Positions 18,548-28,329 are shown, numbered from the stretch's first letter. The stretch is 64,000 nucleotides of DNA from Streptomyces scabiei 87.22 (GCF_000091305.1 NC_013929.1:8308001-8372000), one strand, 5' to 3'. The notes: generated by a model not told the origin, from the sequence alone. Numbers and translations are program-made.

Positions 18548-20737
18548 GTGAGCGGCGAGGACGGGACGAGGGACGGCGGCGCGGCGGGGGACGCGGGGCC
18601 TGAGCAGCTCGCGCTGGTCCGGGAGGCGGTGCGCAAGGCCAAGGCGCCGCGCGCCAAGCCGCGGACCTGGCGGGGCGCGGCGCTGGCGAAGGAGCTGCCC
18701 GTCGCCCGGGTGCTGGTCGACAAGGGCGTGCTCCATCTCGACCGGTACTTCGACTACGCGGTGCCGGAGGAGCTGGACGAGGTCGCCCGGCCCGGGGTCC
18801 GGGTCCGGGTGCGGTTCGGGGCCGGGGGGCGCACCGTCCGGGAAGGGCGGCGCGAGGGCGGCTCGCTGATCGACGGGTTCCTGGTCGAGCGGGTCGCCGA
18901 GTCGGACTACCCCGGGGCGCTGGCCGCGCTCGCCCAGGTCGTCTCGCCGGAGCCGGTGCTGAGCCCGGAGCTGCTGGGGCTCGCACGGGCCGTCGCGGAC
19001 CGGTACGCGGGAAGCCTCGCGGACGTGCTGCAGCTGGCCGTCCCGCCTCGGCACGCCCGGGCCGAGGCGGTGGAGTCGGGCGAGCCACTGCCGCCCCCGG
19101 CCGCTCCCGAGCCCGGGTCGTGGGCGCGGTACGGGCGAGGCCCGGACTTCCTCCGGTCCCTGGCGGGCGGGGGCGCGCCGCGGGCGGTGTGGACCGCGCT
19201 CCCGGGGCCGGAGTGGGCCGAGGAGATCGCCCGGGCCGTGCAGGCGACGCTCGCCTCCGGGCGGGGGGCACTCGTCGTCGTACCGGCGGGGCGGCCCGCG
19301 ACCCGGGTGGACGAGGCGCTCGGGGCGCTGCTGGGGGAGGGCCGGCACGCGCTGCTGACGGCCGACGCCGGGCAGGAGCGGCGGTACCGGGAGTGGCTGG
19401 CCGTGCGGCGGGGGGCCGTCCGGGCGGTGGTCGGGACCCGGGCGGCCATGTTCGCGCCCGTGCGCGATCCGGGGCTGGTCGTGGTCTGGGACGACGGCGA
19501 CAGCGGCCACAGCGACGACAACGCTCCCTTCCCGCATGTGCGCGAGGTGCTGGAGCTGCGGTCCTCGCGGGACAGGTGCGCCTTCCTGCTGGGGAGCTGG
19601 AGCTGTACGGTCGAGGCCGCCCAGCTCGTGGAGAGCGGGTGGGCCGCGCCGATCGTGGCCGGGCGGGAGCGGGTGCGGGCCGCCGCGCCGCTGGTGCGGA
19701 CGGTGGGGGACGGCGATCTCGCGCGGGACGAGGCGGCCCGGGCGGCGCGGCTGCCCAGCCTCGCCTGGCAGGTCGCGCGCGAGGGCCTCAGGGACGGGCC
19801 CGTGCTCGTACAGGTTCCCCGGCGGGGGTATGTGCCGCGGATGGCCTGCGCGCGCTGCCGCGAACCCGCGCGGTGCCGGCACTGCGCGGGGCCGCTGGAG
19901 GCGCGGGACGGTGCCGGGGCACTGGTGTGCGGGTGGTGCGGGCGTGAGGAGGGCGGCTGGCACTGCCCCGAGTGCGGCGGCCACCGGCTGCGGGCCCAGG
20001 TCGTGGGGGCGCGGCGGACCGCCGAGGAACTGGGGCGCGCCTTTCCGGCCGTACCCGTACGGACCTCCGGGCGGGAGCAGGTGCTGGACACCGTGCCGGG
20101 GACGCCCGCGCTGGTCGTGAGTACGCCGGGGGCCGAGCCCGTCGCCGAGGGCGGGTACGCGGCCGCGTTGCTGCTCGACGGGTGGGCCATGCTCGGCAGG
20201 CCCGATCTGCGGGCCGGAGAGGACGCGCTGCGGCGCTGGATCGGTGCCGCAGCGCTGGTACGGGACCAGGGGGCGGGCGGCACGGTCGTCGTGGTCGCCG
20301 AGCCGACGCTGCGGCCGGTCCAGGCGCTCGTGCGGTGGGATCCGGTGGGGCACGCCGTGCGGGAACTCGCCGAGCGGGCCGAGCTGGGGTTCCCGCCGGT
20401 CTCCCGGATGGCGGCCGTGTCCGGGACCGCCGAGGCGGTCGTCGACTTTCTGGCCGCGGTCGAACTGCCGTCGGATGCCGAGGTGCTGGGACCCGTGCCG
20501 ACGGCCGGACCGGTCTCCGGGGCCGGGCCCGCCCCGGGGCCGGACTCGGGCAGGGCGCGGCGGGCGGGGGCGCCGACGCCGGGGGAGCGGTGGGAGCGGG
20601 CGCTGGTCCGGGTGCCGCCGGGGAGCGGGGCCGCGCTGGCCGCCGCGCTGAAGGCCGCTCAGGCGGCGCGGATGGCGCGGGGAGTGAGCGAGAGTGCGCG
20701 CGTGCGAATTCGCGTGGATCCGCCCGACATCGGCTGA
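18548..20737 (+). CDS. priA: Primosomal protein N' (PriA), actinobacterial form without helicase motifs
   Basis: A 729-residue replication-restart protein. The N-terminal 3'BD-like domain (ARVLVDKGVLHLDRYFDYAVP) and the C-terminal domain are recognisable, and the zinc-binding cysteine cluster CARCREPARCRHC...CGWCGREEGGWHCPECGGHRL is complete. Where other PriA proteins have GVTGSGKT and DEEH, this one has unrelated sequence (TALPGPEWAEEIARAV and WDDGDSGHSDD). It therefore should not hydrolyse ATP as a helicase, as already noted for actinobacterial PriA. The GTG at 18548 is taken as start; another GTG overlaps it at 18546. A Pro/Gly-rich insert sits near residues 655-680. Confidence 0.92.
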   Translation: MSGEDGTRDGGAAGDAGPEQLALVREAVRKAKAPRAKPRTWRGAALAKELPVARVLVDKGVLHLDRYFDYAVPEELDEVARPGVRVRVRFGAGGRTVREGRREGGSLIDGFLVERVAESDYPGALAALAQVVSPEPVLSPELLGLARAVADRYAGSLADVLQLAVPPRHARAEAVESGEPLPPPAAPEPGSWARYGRGPDFLRSLAGGGAPRAVWTALPGPEWAEEIARAVQATLASGRGALVVVPAGRPATRVDEALGALLGEGRHALLTADAGQERRYREWLAVRRGAVRAVVGTRAAMFAPVRDPGLVVVWDDGDSGHSDDNAPFPHVREVLELRSSRDRCAFLLGSWSCTVEAAQLVESGWAAPIVAGRERVRAAAPLVRTVGDGDLARDEAARAARLPSLAWQVAREGLRDGPVLVQVPRRGYVPRMACARCREPARCRHCAGPLEARDGAGALVCGWCGREEGGWHCPECGGHRLRAQVVGARRTAEELGRAFPAVPVRTSGREQVLDTVPGTPALVVSTPGAEPVAEGGYAAALLLDGWAMLGRPDLRAGEDALRRWIGAAALVRDQGAGGTVVVVAEPTLRPVQALVRWDPVGHAVRELAERAELGFPPVSRMAAVSGTAEAVVDFLAAVELPSDAEVLGPVPTAGPVSGAGPAPGPDSGRARRAGAPTPGERWERALVRVPPGSGAALAAALKAAQAARMARGVSESARVRIRVDPPDIG

Positions 20738-20784
20738 ACGGGGTGGGGCGCACTGGGGACGGCGTGGTGCCACCCGGCACGGGG

Positions 20785-20813
20785 CTGCCTCCCGGCGGGG
20801 AGCCGGGAGGCAG
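20785..20813. terminator. 12-bp hairpin between priA and the convergent HTH gene
   Basis: CTGCCTCCCGGC (20785-20796) pairs exactly with GCCGGGAGGCAG (20802-20813) around a 5-base loop. It can end transcription from both strands. Confidence 0.85.
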
Positions 20814-20821
20814 TGGGTCGG

Positions 20822-21391
20822 TCAGCCGTTGCGCGGGCCGGGGAAGGCCGTGGGTCTGACGTCCTCGCGCAGGGTGGGGCTGCCCGCTGTCGGCTGGGTC
20901 GGCATGTGCGCGGGCATCGGGGCCGGGATCGGGGCAGGCATCGAGCGGGCCGCGGGGACCGTGGGGATGCCGGAGGCGACGTTGACGGGGCGGGGGCCCT
21001 GGGGATCGCCCGTCCGCTCCGCCTCCGCGGCGGCCTGGGCGGCCGCGCGCCGGGCGCCGTAACGGCGGTGCACGGCCTGCTTGGTGACGCCGAGGGCCGA
21101 GCCCACCGCGTCCCACGAGAATCCGAGGGAGCGGTCGAAGTCCACGGCGGCCGTGACCAGGGTCTCGACACTGTCCCGCAGCTCCTGGGCGAGGCGGACG
21201 GTCGGGGCGGGGGCGCGTCCGTAGACGACGAAGCCCGTGGAGGGGCCGGAGCGGCGCGGGCGGTAGACGTTGCCCAACTGGGCGGTGAGGGTGCGCAGTG
21301 CGTCCACCTGCCGGCGGACCCGCTCGATGTCCCGCACCAGCAAGTGCAGGCTGGCCCGAGCCTGGGCGTCGTGGGTTGCGTGGTCGGCCAT
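20822..21391 (-). CDS. Small helix-turn-helix protein of unknown function
   Basis: A 189-residue protein. ATG at 21391 (MADHATHDAQ) is preferred; an in-frame ATG at 21469 exists but the extension is not protein-like. An N-terminal helical segment (RDIERVRRQVDALRTLTAQLG) is followed by a helix-turn-helix near residues 92-112 (SWDAVGSALGVTKQAVHRRYG), similar to sigma-region-4-like or resolvase-like HTH. The tail is rich in Pro, Met and Ala (MPAPIPAPMPAHMP) and probably disordered. It lies between priA and fmt, convergent with priA. Probably DNA-binding; targets unknown. Confidence 0.8.
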   Translation of the reverse strand: MADHATHDAQARASLHLLVRDIERVRRQVDALRTLTAQLGNVYRPRRSGPSTGFVVYGRAPAPTVRLAQELRDSVETLVTAAVDFDRSLGFSWDAVGSALGVTKQAVHRRYGARRAAAQAAAEAERTGDPQGPRPVNVASGIPTVPAARSMPAPIPAPMPAHMPTQPTAGSPTLREDVRPTAFPGPRNG

Positions 21392-21682
21392 GAACAAGCC
21401 TCTCGAACCGGCGTGAAAAGGGGCAGTGCCGCGATTGCGGCCCGTAGTGGTCAACTCTTTCTTGACCAACGCGAATTCGCTCCGCTGGTCACGGTGTGGG
21501 GGCGTGGCGGCATATGCGCGGGGCGCGCGGGCGGGGATGCGCCCCCGCCGCCGACGGCCGGGGTGCTCCGCCGTCCACGGCCCGGACGCGGACCATAGAC
21601 TGGGGCGTTGTCCCGCGTCGTCGCGTGTGCGGCGTCGTGTGCGGGGCGGACGAATTTACGTGTGAGAGGCCGTCAGTCATCC

Positions 21683-22615
21683 ATGAAGCTAGTCTTCGCC
21701 GGTACCCCAGAGGTCGCTGTTCCCGCACTGGACGCGTTGATCGCGTCGGGGAGGCATGAGGTGGCCGCGGTCGTGACGCGGCCGGACGCCCCCGCGGGAC
21801 GGGGGCGGCGGCTCGTCGCGAGCCCGGTGGCCCAGCGGGCGCAGGAGGCGGGCATCGAGGTGCTGAAGCCGGCCCGGCCGCGGGACGAGGACTTCCTCGC
21901 GCGGCTGCGGGAGATCGCCCCCGACTGCTGCCCCGTCGTCGCCTACGGTGCCCTGCTGCCCCGGATCGCCCTCGACGTGCCCGCCCACGGGTGGGTCAAT
22001 CTGCACTTCTCCCTGCTGCCCGCCTGGCGGGGCGCCGCACCCGTGCAGCACTCGATCATGGCGGGGGACGAGATCACCGGGGCCTCCACCTTCCTCATCG
22101 AGGAGGGGCTCGACTCCGGGCCGGTGTACGGGACGGTCACCGAGGAGATCCGGCCGACGGACACGAGCGGCGACCTGCTGACCCGGCTCGCCTTCGCGGG
22201 GTCCGGGCTGCTGGCCGCCACGATGGACGGGATCGAGGACGGCACCCTCAAGGCCGTGCCGCAGCCCGCCGACGGGATCACCCACGCGCCGAAGATCACC
22301 GTGGAGGATGCCCGGATCGACTGGGCCGCGCCCGCGTTGCGCGTCGACCGGGTGGTGCGCGGCTGCACACCCGCGCCGGGCGCCTGGACGACGTTCCGCG
22401 GTGAGCGGCTGAAGCTCGTCCACGTGACGCCGGTGCCCGAGCGGACCGGACTCGCCCCGGGCGCGCTCGACATCGGCAAGAACAGCGTCCACGTCGGGAC
22501 CGGGTCGTACGCGGTGGAGCTGCTCTGGGTGCAGGCGCAGGGCAAGAAGCCGATGCGGGCCGCCGACTGGGCGCGCGGGGCCCGGATCGACGCCGGTGAG
22601 ACCGTAGGCGACTGA
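21683..22615 (+). CDS. fmt: Methionyl-tRNA formyltransferase
   Basis: A 310-residue enzyme that formylates initiator Met-tRNA with 10-formyl-THF. The formyltransferase core is recognised by NLHFSLLPAWRGAAPVQHSIMAGD (with the catalytic N-H-D set), and by TGASTFLIEEGLDSGPV. The C-terminal domain binds tRNA. ATG at 21683 gives the family N terminus MKLVFAGTPEVAVPALD; the 25 upstream codons in the open frame are not conserved in kind. rsmB follows 132 bp downstream. Confidence 0.96.
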   Translation: MKLVFAGTPEVAVPALDALIASGRHEVAAVVTRPDAPAGRGRRLVASPVAQRAQEAGIEVLKPARPRDEDFLARLREIAPDCCPVVAYGALLPRIALDVPAHGWVNLHFSLLPAWRGAAPVQHSIMAGDEITGASTFLIEEGLDSGPVYGTVTEEIRPTDTSGDLLTRLAFAGSGLLAATMDGIEDGTLKAVPQPADGITHAPKITVEDARIDWAAPALRVDRVVRGCTPAPGAWTTFRGERLKLVHVTPVPERTGLAPGALDIGKNSVHVGTGSYAVELLWVQAQGKKPMRAADWARGARIDAGETVGD

Positions 22616-22747
22616 AACCCCGGGCCGGCGACCGGCATCGCCGCCCACCCTCCTGTCCGCGGGCCGCGCCCGGCCGACGTCCGGCGGTTCGTCACCCCGG
22701 CGTAGGCTGGACGTGGCATCTCGACCCATATCCGGAGCACCTTTTTC

Positions 22748-24178
22748 GTGAGTGAGCAGTCCCGTCGTCCGGGCAAGCCGGGCAAGCCGTACCGCCGTCC
22801 TCAGAAGGACCCCGTCCGCATGCTGGCCTTCGAGGCGCTCCGGGCGGTCGACGAACGGGACGCGTACGCGAACCTCGTCCTGCCGCCCCTGCTGCGCCGG
22901 GCGCGTCAGAAGGAGGGGCCCGAGAAGTTCGACGCGCGGGACGCGGCGCTCGCGACCGAGCTGGTCTACGGGACGCTGCGCCGGCAGGGGACCTACGACG
23001 CGGTCATCGCGAGCTGCGTGGACCGGCCTCTGCGCGAGGTCGACCCACCGGTGCTCGACGTGCTGAGCCTCGGCGCGCACCAGCTGCTGGGGACGCGGAT
23101 CCCCACCCATGCCGCCGTCTCCGCCTCGGTGGACCTCGCGCGGGTCGTGCTCGGCGACGGCCGGGCCAAGTTCGTGAACGCCGTGCTGCGCAAGATCGCA
23201 CAGCACGACCTCGACGGCTGGCTGGAGCGCGTCGCACCGCCCTACGACGAGGATCCCGAGGACCACCTCGCCGTCGTGCACTCGCATCCCCGCTGGGTGG
23301 TCTCCGCGCTCTGGGACTCCCTCGGCGGCGGGCGGGCCGGCATCGAGGATCTGTTGGAGGCCGACAACGAGCGGCCCGAGGTCACCCTGGTCGCCCGGCC
23401 CGGCCGGGCCACCACCGAGGAACTGCTCCGCGAGGAGGCGGCGGTGGCGGGGCGCTGGTCGCCCTACGCCGTGCGGCTCTCCGAGGGCGGTGAGCCGGGC
23501 GCCGTGGACGCCGTACGGGAGGGCCGCGCGGGGGTGCAGGACGAGGGCAGTCAGCTCGTGGCGCTCGCTCTCGCCAACGCCCCGCTGGAGGGACCCGACA
23601 AGGCGTGGCTCGACGGGTGCGCCGGTCCCGGCGGCAAGGCCGCGCTGCTCGCCGCACTCGCCGCCGAGCGCGGGGCCGTCCTGCTCGCCTCCGAGAAGCA
23701 GCCGCACCGGGCGGGGCTGGTCGCGAAGGCGCTGCACGGCAACCCGGGCCCGTACCAGGTGATCGCCGCCGACGGCACCCGTCCGCCGTGGCGGCCCGGC
23801 GCGTTCGACCGGGTGCTGATGGACGTGCCCTGCACGGGGCTGGGTGCCCTGCGGCGGCGGCCCGAGGCCCGCTGGCGGCGGCGGCCCGAGGATCTGGAGG
23901 GGTTCGCCCCGCTCCAGCGCGCGCTGCTGCGGACCGCGCTGGACTCCGTACGGGTCGGCGGGGTCGTCGGCTACGCGACCTGCTCGCCCCACCTCGCGGA
24001 GACCCGCGCGGTGGTCGACGACGTGCTCAAGAGCTACGGCGACGCGGCCGACCTCATCGACGCCCGGCCGCTGCTGGAGGGCGTACCGGCGCTGGGCGAG
24101 GGCCCCGACATCCAGCTCTGGCCGCATCTGCACGGGACCGACGCGATGTACCTGGCTCTCATCCGCCGGGTCGCGTAG
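22748..24178 (+). CDS. rsmB: 16S rRNA m5C967 methyltransferase RsmB/Sun
   Basis: A 476-residue protein with an N-terminal NusB-like domain (about 25-160) and a C-terminal Rossmann methyltransferase. DGCAGPGGKAALLAAL is the SAM loop. Cys362 in DVPCTGLG and Cys412 in YATCSPHLAE are the release and nucleophile cysteines of m5C RNA methyltransferases. The N terminus has a basic Pro/Gly-rich extension. GTG start. A TAGGCT box at 22703-22708 is a possible -10. The 3' end overlaps the opposing MMPL gene by 20 bp. Confidence 0.95.
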   Translation: MSEQSRRPGKPGKPYRRPQKDPVRMLAFEALRAVDERDAYANLVLPPLLRRARQKEGPEKFDARDAALATELVYGTLRRQGTYDAVIASCVDRPLREVDPPVLDVLSLGAHQLLGTRIPTHAAVSASVDLARVVLGDGRAKFVNAVLRKIAQHDLDGWLERVAPPYDEDPEDHLAVVHSHPRWVVSALWDSLGGGRAGIEDLLEADNERPEVTLVARPGRATTEELLREEAAVAGRWSPYAVRLSEGGEPGAVDAVREGRAGVQDEGSQLVALALANAPLEGPDKAWLDGCAGPGGKAALLAALAAERGAVLLASEKQPHRAGLVAKALHGNPGPYQVIAADGTRPPWRPGAFDRVLMDVPCTGLGALRRRPEARWRRRPEDLEGFAPLQRALLRTALDSVRVGGVVGYATCSPHLAETRAVVDDVLKSYGDAADLIDARPLLEGVPALGEGPDIQLWPHLHGTDAMYLALIRRVA

Positions 24179-26300
24179 CCACGCGTTCCTTCGGGGGCGG
24201 CGCCCCGCCGTCCTCGTGGGCGAGCCGGTGGGGCCACCACACCTTCGGGCCGACGTCCAGGAACAGGGCGGTGACCAGGACGGACCGTACGACGAAGGTG
24301 TCCAGGAGCACGCCCAGGGCCACCGCGAAGCCGATCTCGGCGAAGGCGACCATGGGGAGCGTGCCGAGGGCCGCGAAGGTGCCGGCGAGGACCAGGCCGG
24401 CCGAGGTGATCACCGCGCCGGTCGTCGCGAGGCCCGTCACCACGGCCTTGCGGGTGCCCTGGCGGGCGGCCTCCTCGCGGATGCGGGTGGTCAGGAAGAT
24501 GTTGTAGTCGATGCCCAGGGCGACCAGGAAGACGAAGACGAACAGCGGGAAGTCGGTCGACTCGCCCGCGTAGTCGAAGAGGTGTCTGAACGCGAGCGCG
24601 CTGATGCCCAGCGCGGCGGCGAAGGACAGGATCACCGTCCCGATCAGCAGCAACGGTGCGATCAGGGCGCGGAGCAGGGCGCAGAGGATCAGCAGGACCA
24701 CGAGCAGCACCAGCGGGATGATCAGGATGTTGTCGTGCGTCGTCGCCTCGTCCATGTCCAGCAGGGCCGCCGTGCCGCCGCCCACCTGGGCGTCGGCGTC
24801 CGGCACCGCGTGGACGGCGTCCCGGACCCGTTCCACGGTCTGCTTGGCGGCCTCGCTGTCGGCGGGGTCGGACATGGTGGCCTCGAAGAGGACCCGGCCC
24901 TCGTGGGCGGGTTTCGTGCCGGGCGGCAGGCCGAGCGAGTCCGGCACGACGCCCTTGGTATCCGCGACCGCGCGGCCCACCTCCCGGGCCTGTGCCTGGT
25001 TGCTGACGATCACCAGGGGGTCGCCGCTGCCCGCCGGGAAGTAGCGTGCCGAGACCTCCTGGCCGACGATCGAGTCCGGTTTCCCGGTGAAGGCGTCCGC
25101 GTTGCCGATGCCCTCCGCGCGCAGCTGGATCAGGCCCAGCGAGCACAGGGCCAGGGCGGCGGCCGTGGCGACCCAGACCGTGCGCGGGCGGCGCGAGAAA
25201 CGGCGGCCCATCCGGGCCCACACACCGCTCTCGGTCGGATCGGCACTGCCGAGGTGCGGGATCACCGGCCAGAAGATCCAGCGGCCGAAGATCACCAGCA
25301 GGGCGGGGAACAGCGTCATCATCGCCAGCAGCGCGACCGCGACACCGATGGCCGCCACCGGGCCCAGACCGCTCGTGGAGTTCATCTCGGCGGCCAGCAG
25401 CACCAGCATGCTCAGCACGACCGTCGCCCCGGACGCCAGCACCGCGGGCCCCGCCCGGTGCAGGGCGAGGGCCATCGCCTCGTGGCGGTCCTCGTGACGG
25501 CGCAACTCCTCGCGGTAGCGGGCCACCAGCAGCAGGGCGTAGTCGGTGCCCGCGCCGAAGACGAGGACGGTGAGGATGCCGGCACTCTGACCGTTCACGG
25601 TCAGACCGGTGTGCTGCGCCAGCAGGTAGATCAGGGCCTGGGCCGTGAACAGGGCCGCGATGACCCCCAGCAGGGGGACCAGGATGAGGGTCGGACTGCG
25701 GTAGGTGAGCAGCAGCATCACGATGACGACGGCCATCGCGGACATCAGCAGGGTGGAGTCGATGCCCTCGAACGCCTCGGAGAAGTCGGCGGACGTACCG
25801 CCCGGCCCGGTGATGTGCACGGCGAGCCCGTCACCGCCCTCGCCCACCTCGTCCCGGATCGAGTCGACCGCCGGGGCGATCCGCTCCCAGCCCTTCTCGT
25901 CCATCGTGATCGGGACGAGGACCTGGGCCGCCCTCGGGTCGACGGCCCGGTCGTAGACGGGCCCCCGGGTCTGGTCGCCGATGATCCCGTGGGCGGTGAG
26001 CCCCTTGAGCTCCCGTACGTCCGCCTGGATCGCCGCCCGGTCCTCGGCGGTCAGACCGCTCTCCCGGGCGTAGACGACGACCGCCGGGATCTGTTCGGGC
26101 CGGAAGCCCTCGGAGATCTCCAGGACCTGGGTCGACTCGGCCGAGCCGGGCAGCCACGAGGCCGCGTCGTTGTCCTGTGCGTCGGTGAGTTTCGTGGCGA
26201 AGGGCGCGACCACGAACAGCACCACCAGCCACAGTCCCAGCACGACCCACTTGGCCCGCCGCCCGCAGACGAGGTGCCCGATTCCCCGGTTCCCTGTCAT
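24159..26300 (-). CDS. MMPL family RND-type membrane transporter
   Basis: A 713-residue polytopic protein with the duplicated RND/MMPL layout: one N-terminal transmembrane helix, a large extracytoplasmic loop, five helices, and the same pattern again. GTDYALLLVARYREELRR in the first half and GIDYNIFLTTRIREEAAR in the second are the paired MMPL motifs with Asp in a membrane helix for proton coupling. Family members export lipids, siderophores or drugs; no substrate can be given. ATG at 26300 has GGAGGT 5 bases upstream. The 3' end overlaps rsmB by 20 bp tail to tail. Confidence 0.93.
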   Translation of the reverse strand: MTGNRGIGHLVCGRRAKWVVLGLWLVVLFVVAPFATKLTDAQDNDAASWLPGSAESTQVLEISEGFRPEQIPAVVVYARESGLTAEDRAAIQADVRELKGLTAHGIIGDQTRGPVYDRAVDPRAAQVLVPITMDEKGWERIAPAVDSIRDEVGEGGDGLAVHITGPGGTSADFSEAFEGIDSTLLMSAMAVVIVMLLLTYRSPTLILVPLLGVIAALFTAQALIYLLAQHTGLTVNGQSAGILTVLVFGAGTDYALLLVARYREELRRHEDRHEAMALALHRAGPAVLASGATVVLSMLVLLAAEMNSTSGLGPVAAIGVAVALLAMMTLFPALLVIFGRWIFWPVIPHLGSADPTESGVWARMGRRFSRRPRTVWVATAAALALCSLGLIQLRAEGIGNADAFTGKPDSIVGQEVSARYFPAGSGDPLVIVSNQAQAREVGRAVADTKGVVPDSLGLPPGTKPAHEGRVLFEATMSDPADSEAAKQTVERVRDAVHAVPDADAQVGGGTAALLDMDEATTHDNILIIPLVLLVVLLILCALLRALIAPLLLIGTVILSFAAALGISALAFRHLFDYAGESTDFPLFVFVFLVALGIDYNIFLTTRIREEAARQGTRKAVVTGLATTGAVITSAGLVLAGTFAALGTLPMVAFAEIGFAVALGVLLDTFVVRSVLVTALFLDVGPKVWWPHRLAHEDGGAPPPKERVATRPGG

Positions 26301-26461
26301 ACCGACCTCCGGAACAGCGCCCCGCGAGAGGCGCGGGTCAGTGACATCTGCGGCTCCGCCGCGCGGGCACGCGCGGCCGACGACGGTCCGCAGCCGGAAA
26401 ACAACGGTCCCCGGGACGGACCGATGCCCGCAACCCCCGGAGGACATGGCAGGCTTGGCCC

Positions 26462-27148
26462 ATGGCCGCGCAGATCAACCCCAGCATCCTGTCCGCCGAC
26501 TTCGCCCGTCTCGCCGACGAGGCGAAGGCGGTCGAAGGCGCCGACTGGCTCCATGTGGACGTGATGGACAACCATTTCGTGCCGAACCTCACGCTCGGTG
26601 TGCCGGTCGTAGAGTCCCTGGCCCGTGCGACGCAGACGCCGCTGGACTGTCATCTGATGATCGAGGCCCCCGATCGGTGGGCGCCCCAGTACGTGGAAGC
26701 GGGTGCGGGTTCCGTCACCTTCCACGTCGAGGCGGCCGCCGCACCGGTGCGGCTCGCCCGTGAGATCCGGGCCAAGGGAGCCAGGGCCTCCATGGCGCTC
26801 AGGCCGGCCACGCCGATCGAGCCGTTCGAGGACCTGCTGCCCGAACTCGACATGGTGCTGATCATGACGGTCGAACCGGGCTTCGGAGGCCAGGCCTTTC
26901 TCGACATCATGCTCCCCAAGATCCGCCGGACCCGCGAGTTGATCAGCAAGCACGGCCTCGACCTGTGGCTCCAGGTCGACGGCGGCGTCTCCGCCTCCAC
27001 CGTCGAGCGCTGCGCCGAGGCGGGCGCGGACATCTTCGTCGCCGGTTCCGCGGTGTACGGGGCGGAGGACCCGGCCGAGGCGGTGCGTGCGCTGCGGGCG
27101 CAGGCGGAGGCCGCGACGGCGGCCGCGGGCTGGGCCTGCGGCCACTGA
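26462..27148 (+). CDS. rpe: Ribulose-phosphate 3-epimerase
   Basis: A 228-residue TIM-barrel metalloenzyme that interconverts ribulose-5-P and xylulose-5-P in the pentose phosphate pathway. The family motifs NPSILSADFARL, HVDVMDNHFVPN, DCHLMIEAPDRW and MTVEPGFGGQAF contain the catalytic Asp and metal-binding His residues. ATG start without a clear Shine-Dalgarno. Divergent from the MMPL gene by 161 bp. Confidence 0.97.
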   Translation: MAAQINPSILSADFARLADEAKAVEGADWLHVDVMDNHFVPNLTLGVPVVESLARATQTPLDCHLMIEAPDRWAPQYVEAGAGSVTFHVEAAAAPVRLAREIRAKGARASMALRPATPIEPFEDLLPELDMVLIMTVEPGFGGQAFLDIMLPKIRRTRELISKHGLDLWLQVDGGVSASTVERCAEAGADIFVAGSAVYGAEDPAEAVRALRAQAEAATAAAGWACGH

Positions 27149-27309
27149 GCCGCGGGGGCACGGCCGTGCGAACGCCGAGGCGATCGTGGCACGTCGTGCG
27201 TATAGAGGGCCAAGGAAACGTGAACGACGTTCCTTCGGGCTGATCGAAAACGTCGGATCTGCAAGGATGAACGGCGTATCCATGTGTGAAGAGCAGTGAG
27301 GAGATGACC

Positions 27310-28329
27310 GTGTCGGGTATGTCGGCGGGCCGGTCAGCCATGCGGATGGGACCCGCTGAGCTGGTTCAGGCGGCGGCCATGGCCCGCCGTTTCTACCTAG
27401 AGGGCAAGTCGAAGATCCAGATCGCCGAGGAGTTCGGCGTGAGCCGCTTCAAGGTGGCCCGGGTCCTGGAGACCGCCCTCGAACGGGATCTCGTACGCAT
27501 CGAGATCCGTGTCCCCGCGGAACTGGACGCCGAGCGCTCCGACGCGCTGCGCGCCCGCTACGGCCTGCGGCACGCCGTGGTCGTCGAGTCCCCGGCCGAG
27601 GCCGAGGAGACGACCGACCCGGAGAACCTCGGCGAGGTCGCCGCGGACCTGCTCGGCGAACTGGTGGACGAGGGCGACATCCTCGGCCTGGCCTGGGGCC
27701 GGTCCACCATCCACATGGCGGCCGCCCTCGACCGGCTGCCGCCCTGCACGGTCGTGCAGCTGACGGGGGTGTACGACGCCGGAACCGCCGAGCGCGGCTC
27801 GGTGGAGGCGGTCCGGCGGGCCGCGCAGGTGTCGGGCGGCGACGCCCACCCCATCTACGCGCCGATGCTGCTGCCCGACGCGGCCACCGCGAGCGCGCTG
27901 CGCCACCAGACCGGCATCGCGCGGGCCTTCGAGTACTTCGACAAGGTCACCGTCGCCTGTGTCTCGATCGGCTCGTGGGAGGCGGGCATCTCCACGGTGC
28001 ACGACATGCTCAGCGACGAGGAGCGCGCCCACTACGCCTCGCTCGGTGTCGCCGCCGAGATGTCCGCGCACCTCTTCGACGCCGAGGGCCGCCGCGTCGG
28101 GCGGGACCTGGGCGAGCGGTGCATCACGGTCAAGGCCGACCAGCTCCGCCGTATCCCCGAGGTCGTCGCGATCGCGGGCGGGCAGCGCAAGGCCGCCGCG
28201 ATCGACGCGGTGCTGCGGTCGGGTCTGGTGACCAGCCTCGTCACCGACACCTCGGCGGCGGACTACCTGCTGACGGCCGGCCAGACGCCCCGGCCGGCGC
28301 TCAACCGGGCGGATCCCGACGGCGTCTGA
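27310..28329 (+). CDS. SorC/DeoR-type sugar-responsive transcriptional regulator
   Basis: A 339-residue regulator with an N-terminal helix-turn-helix (KSKIQIAEEFGVSRFKVARVLE, about residues 30-51) and a SorC-type effector domain related to phosphosugar isomerases (ILGLAWGRSTIHMAAAL; AAAIDAVLRSGLVTSLVTDTSAADYLL). The GTG at 27310 is preferred because GAGGAG ends 6 bases upstream; an in-frame GTG at 27286 and ATG at 27304 exist. It follows rpe and may sense a sugar phosphate. The target genes are not evident. Confidence 0.9.
   Translation: MSGMSAGRSAMRMGPAELVQAAAMARRFYLEGKSKIQIAEEFGVSRFKVARVLETALERDLVRIEIRVPAELDAERSDALRARYGLRHAVVVESPAEAEETTDPENLGEVAADLLGELVDEGDILGLAWGRSTIHMAAALDRLPPCTVVQLTGVYDAGTAERGSVEAVRRAAQVSGGDAHPIYAPMLLPDAATASALRHQTGIARAFEYFDKVTVACVSIGSWEAGISTVHDMLSDEERAHYASLGVAAEMSAHLFDAEGRRVGRDLGERCITVKADQLRRIPEVVAIAGGQRKAAAIDAVLRSGLVTSLVTDTSAADYLLTAGQTPRPALNRADPDGV

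Noticed and set aside
17033..20773. A 1246-codon minus-strand frame opposite metK and priA
   Set aside because: Antisense shadow with Pro/Arg-rich sequence, while both sense genes have clear motifs.
23844..26564. Plus-strand frame of 906 codons opposite the MMPL gene
   Set aside because: The minus-strand MMPL protein has paired family motifs and transmembrane helices; the plus frame is Gln/Asp/His-rich shadow sequence.
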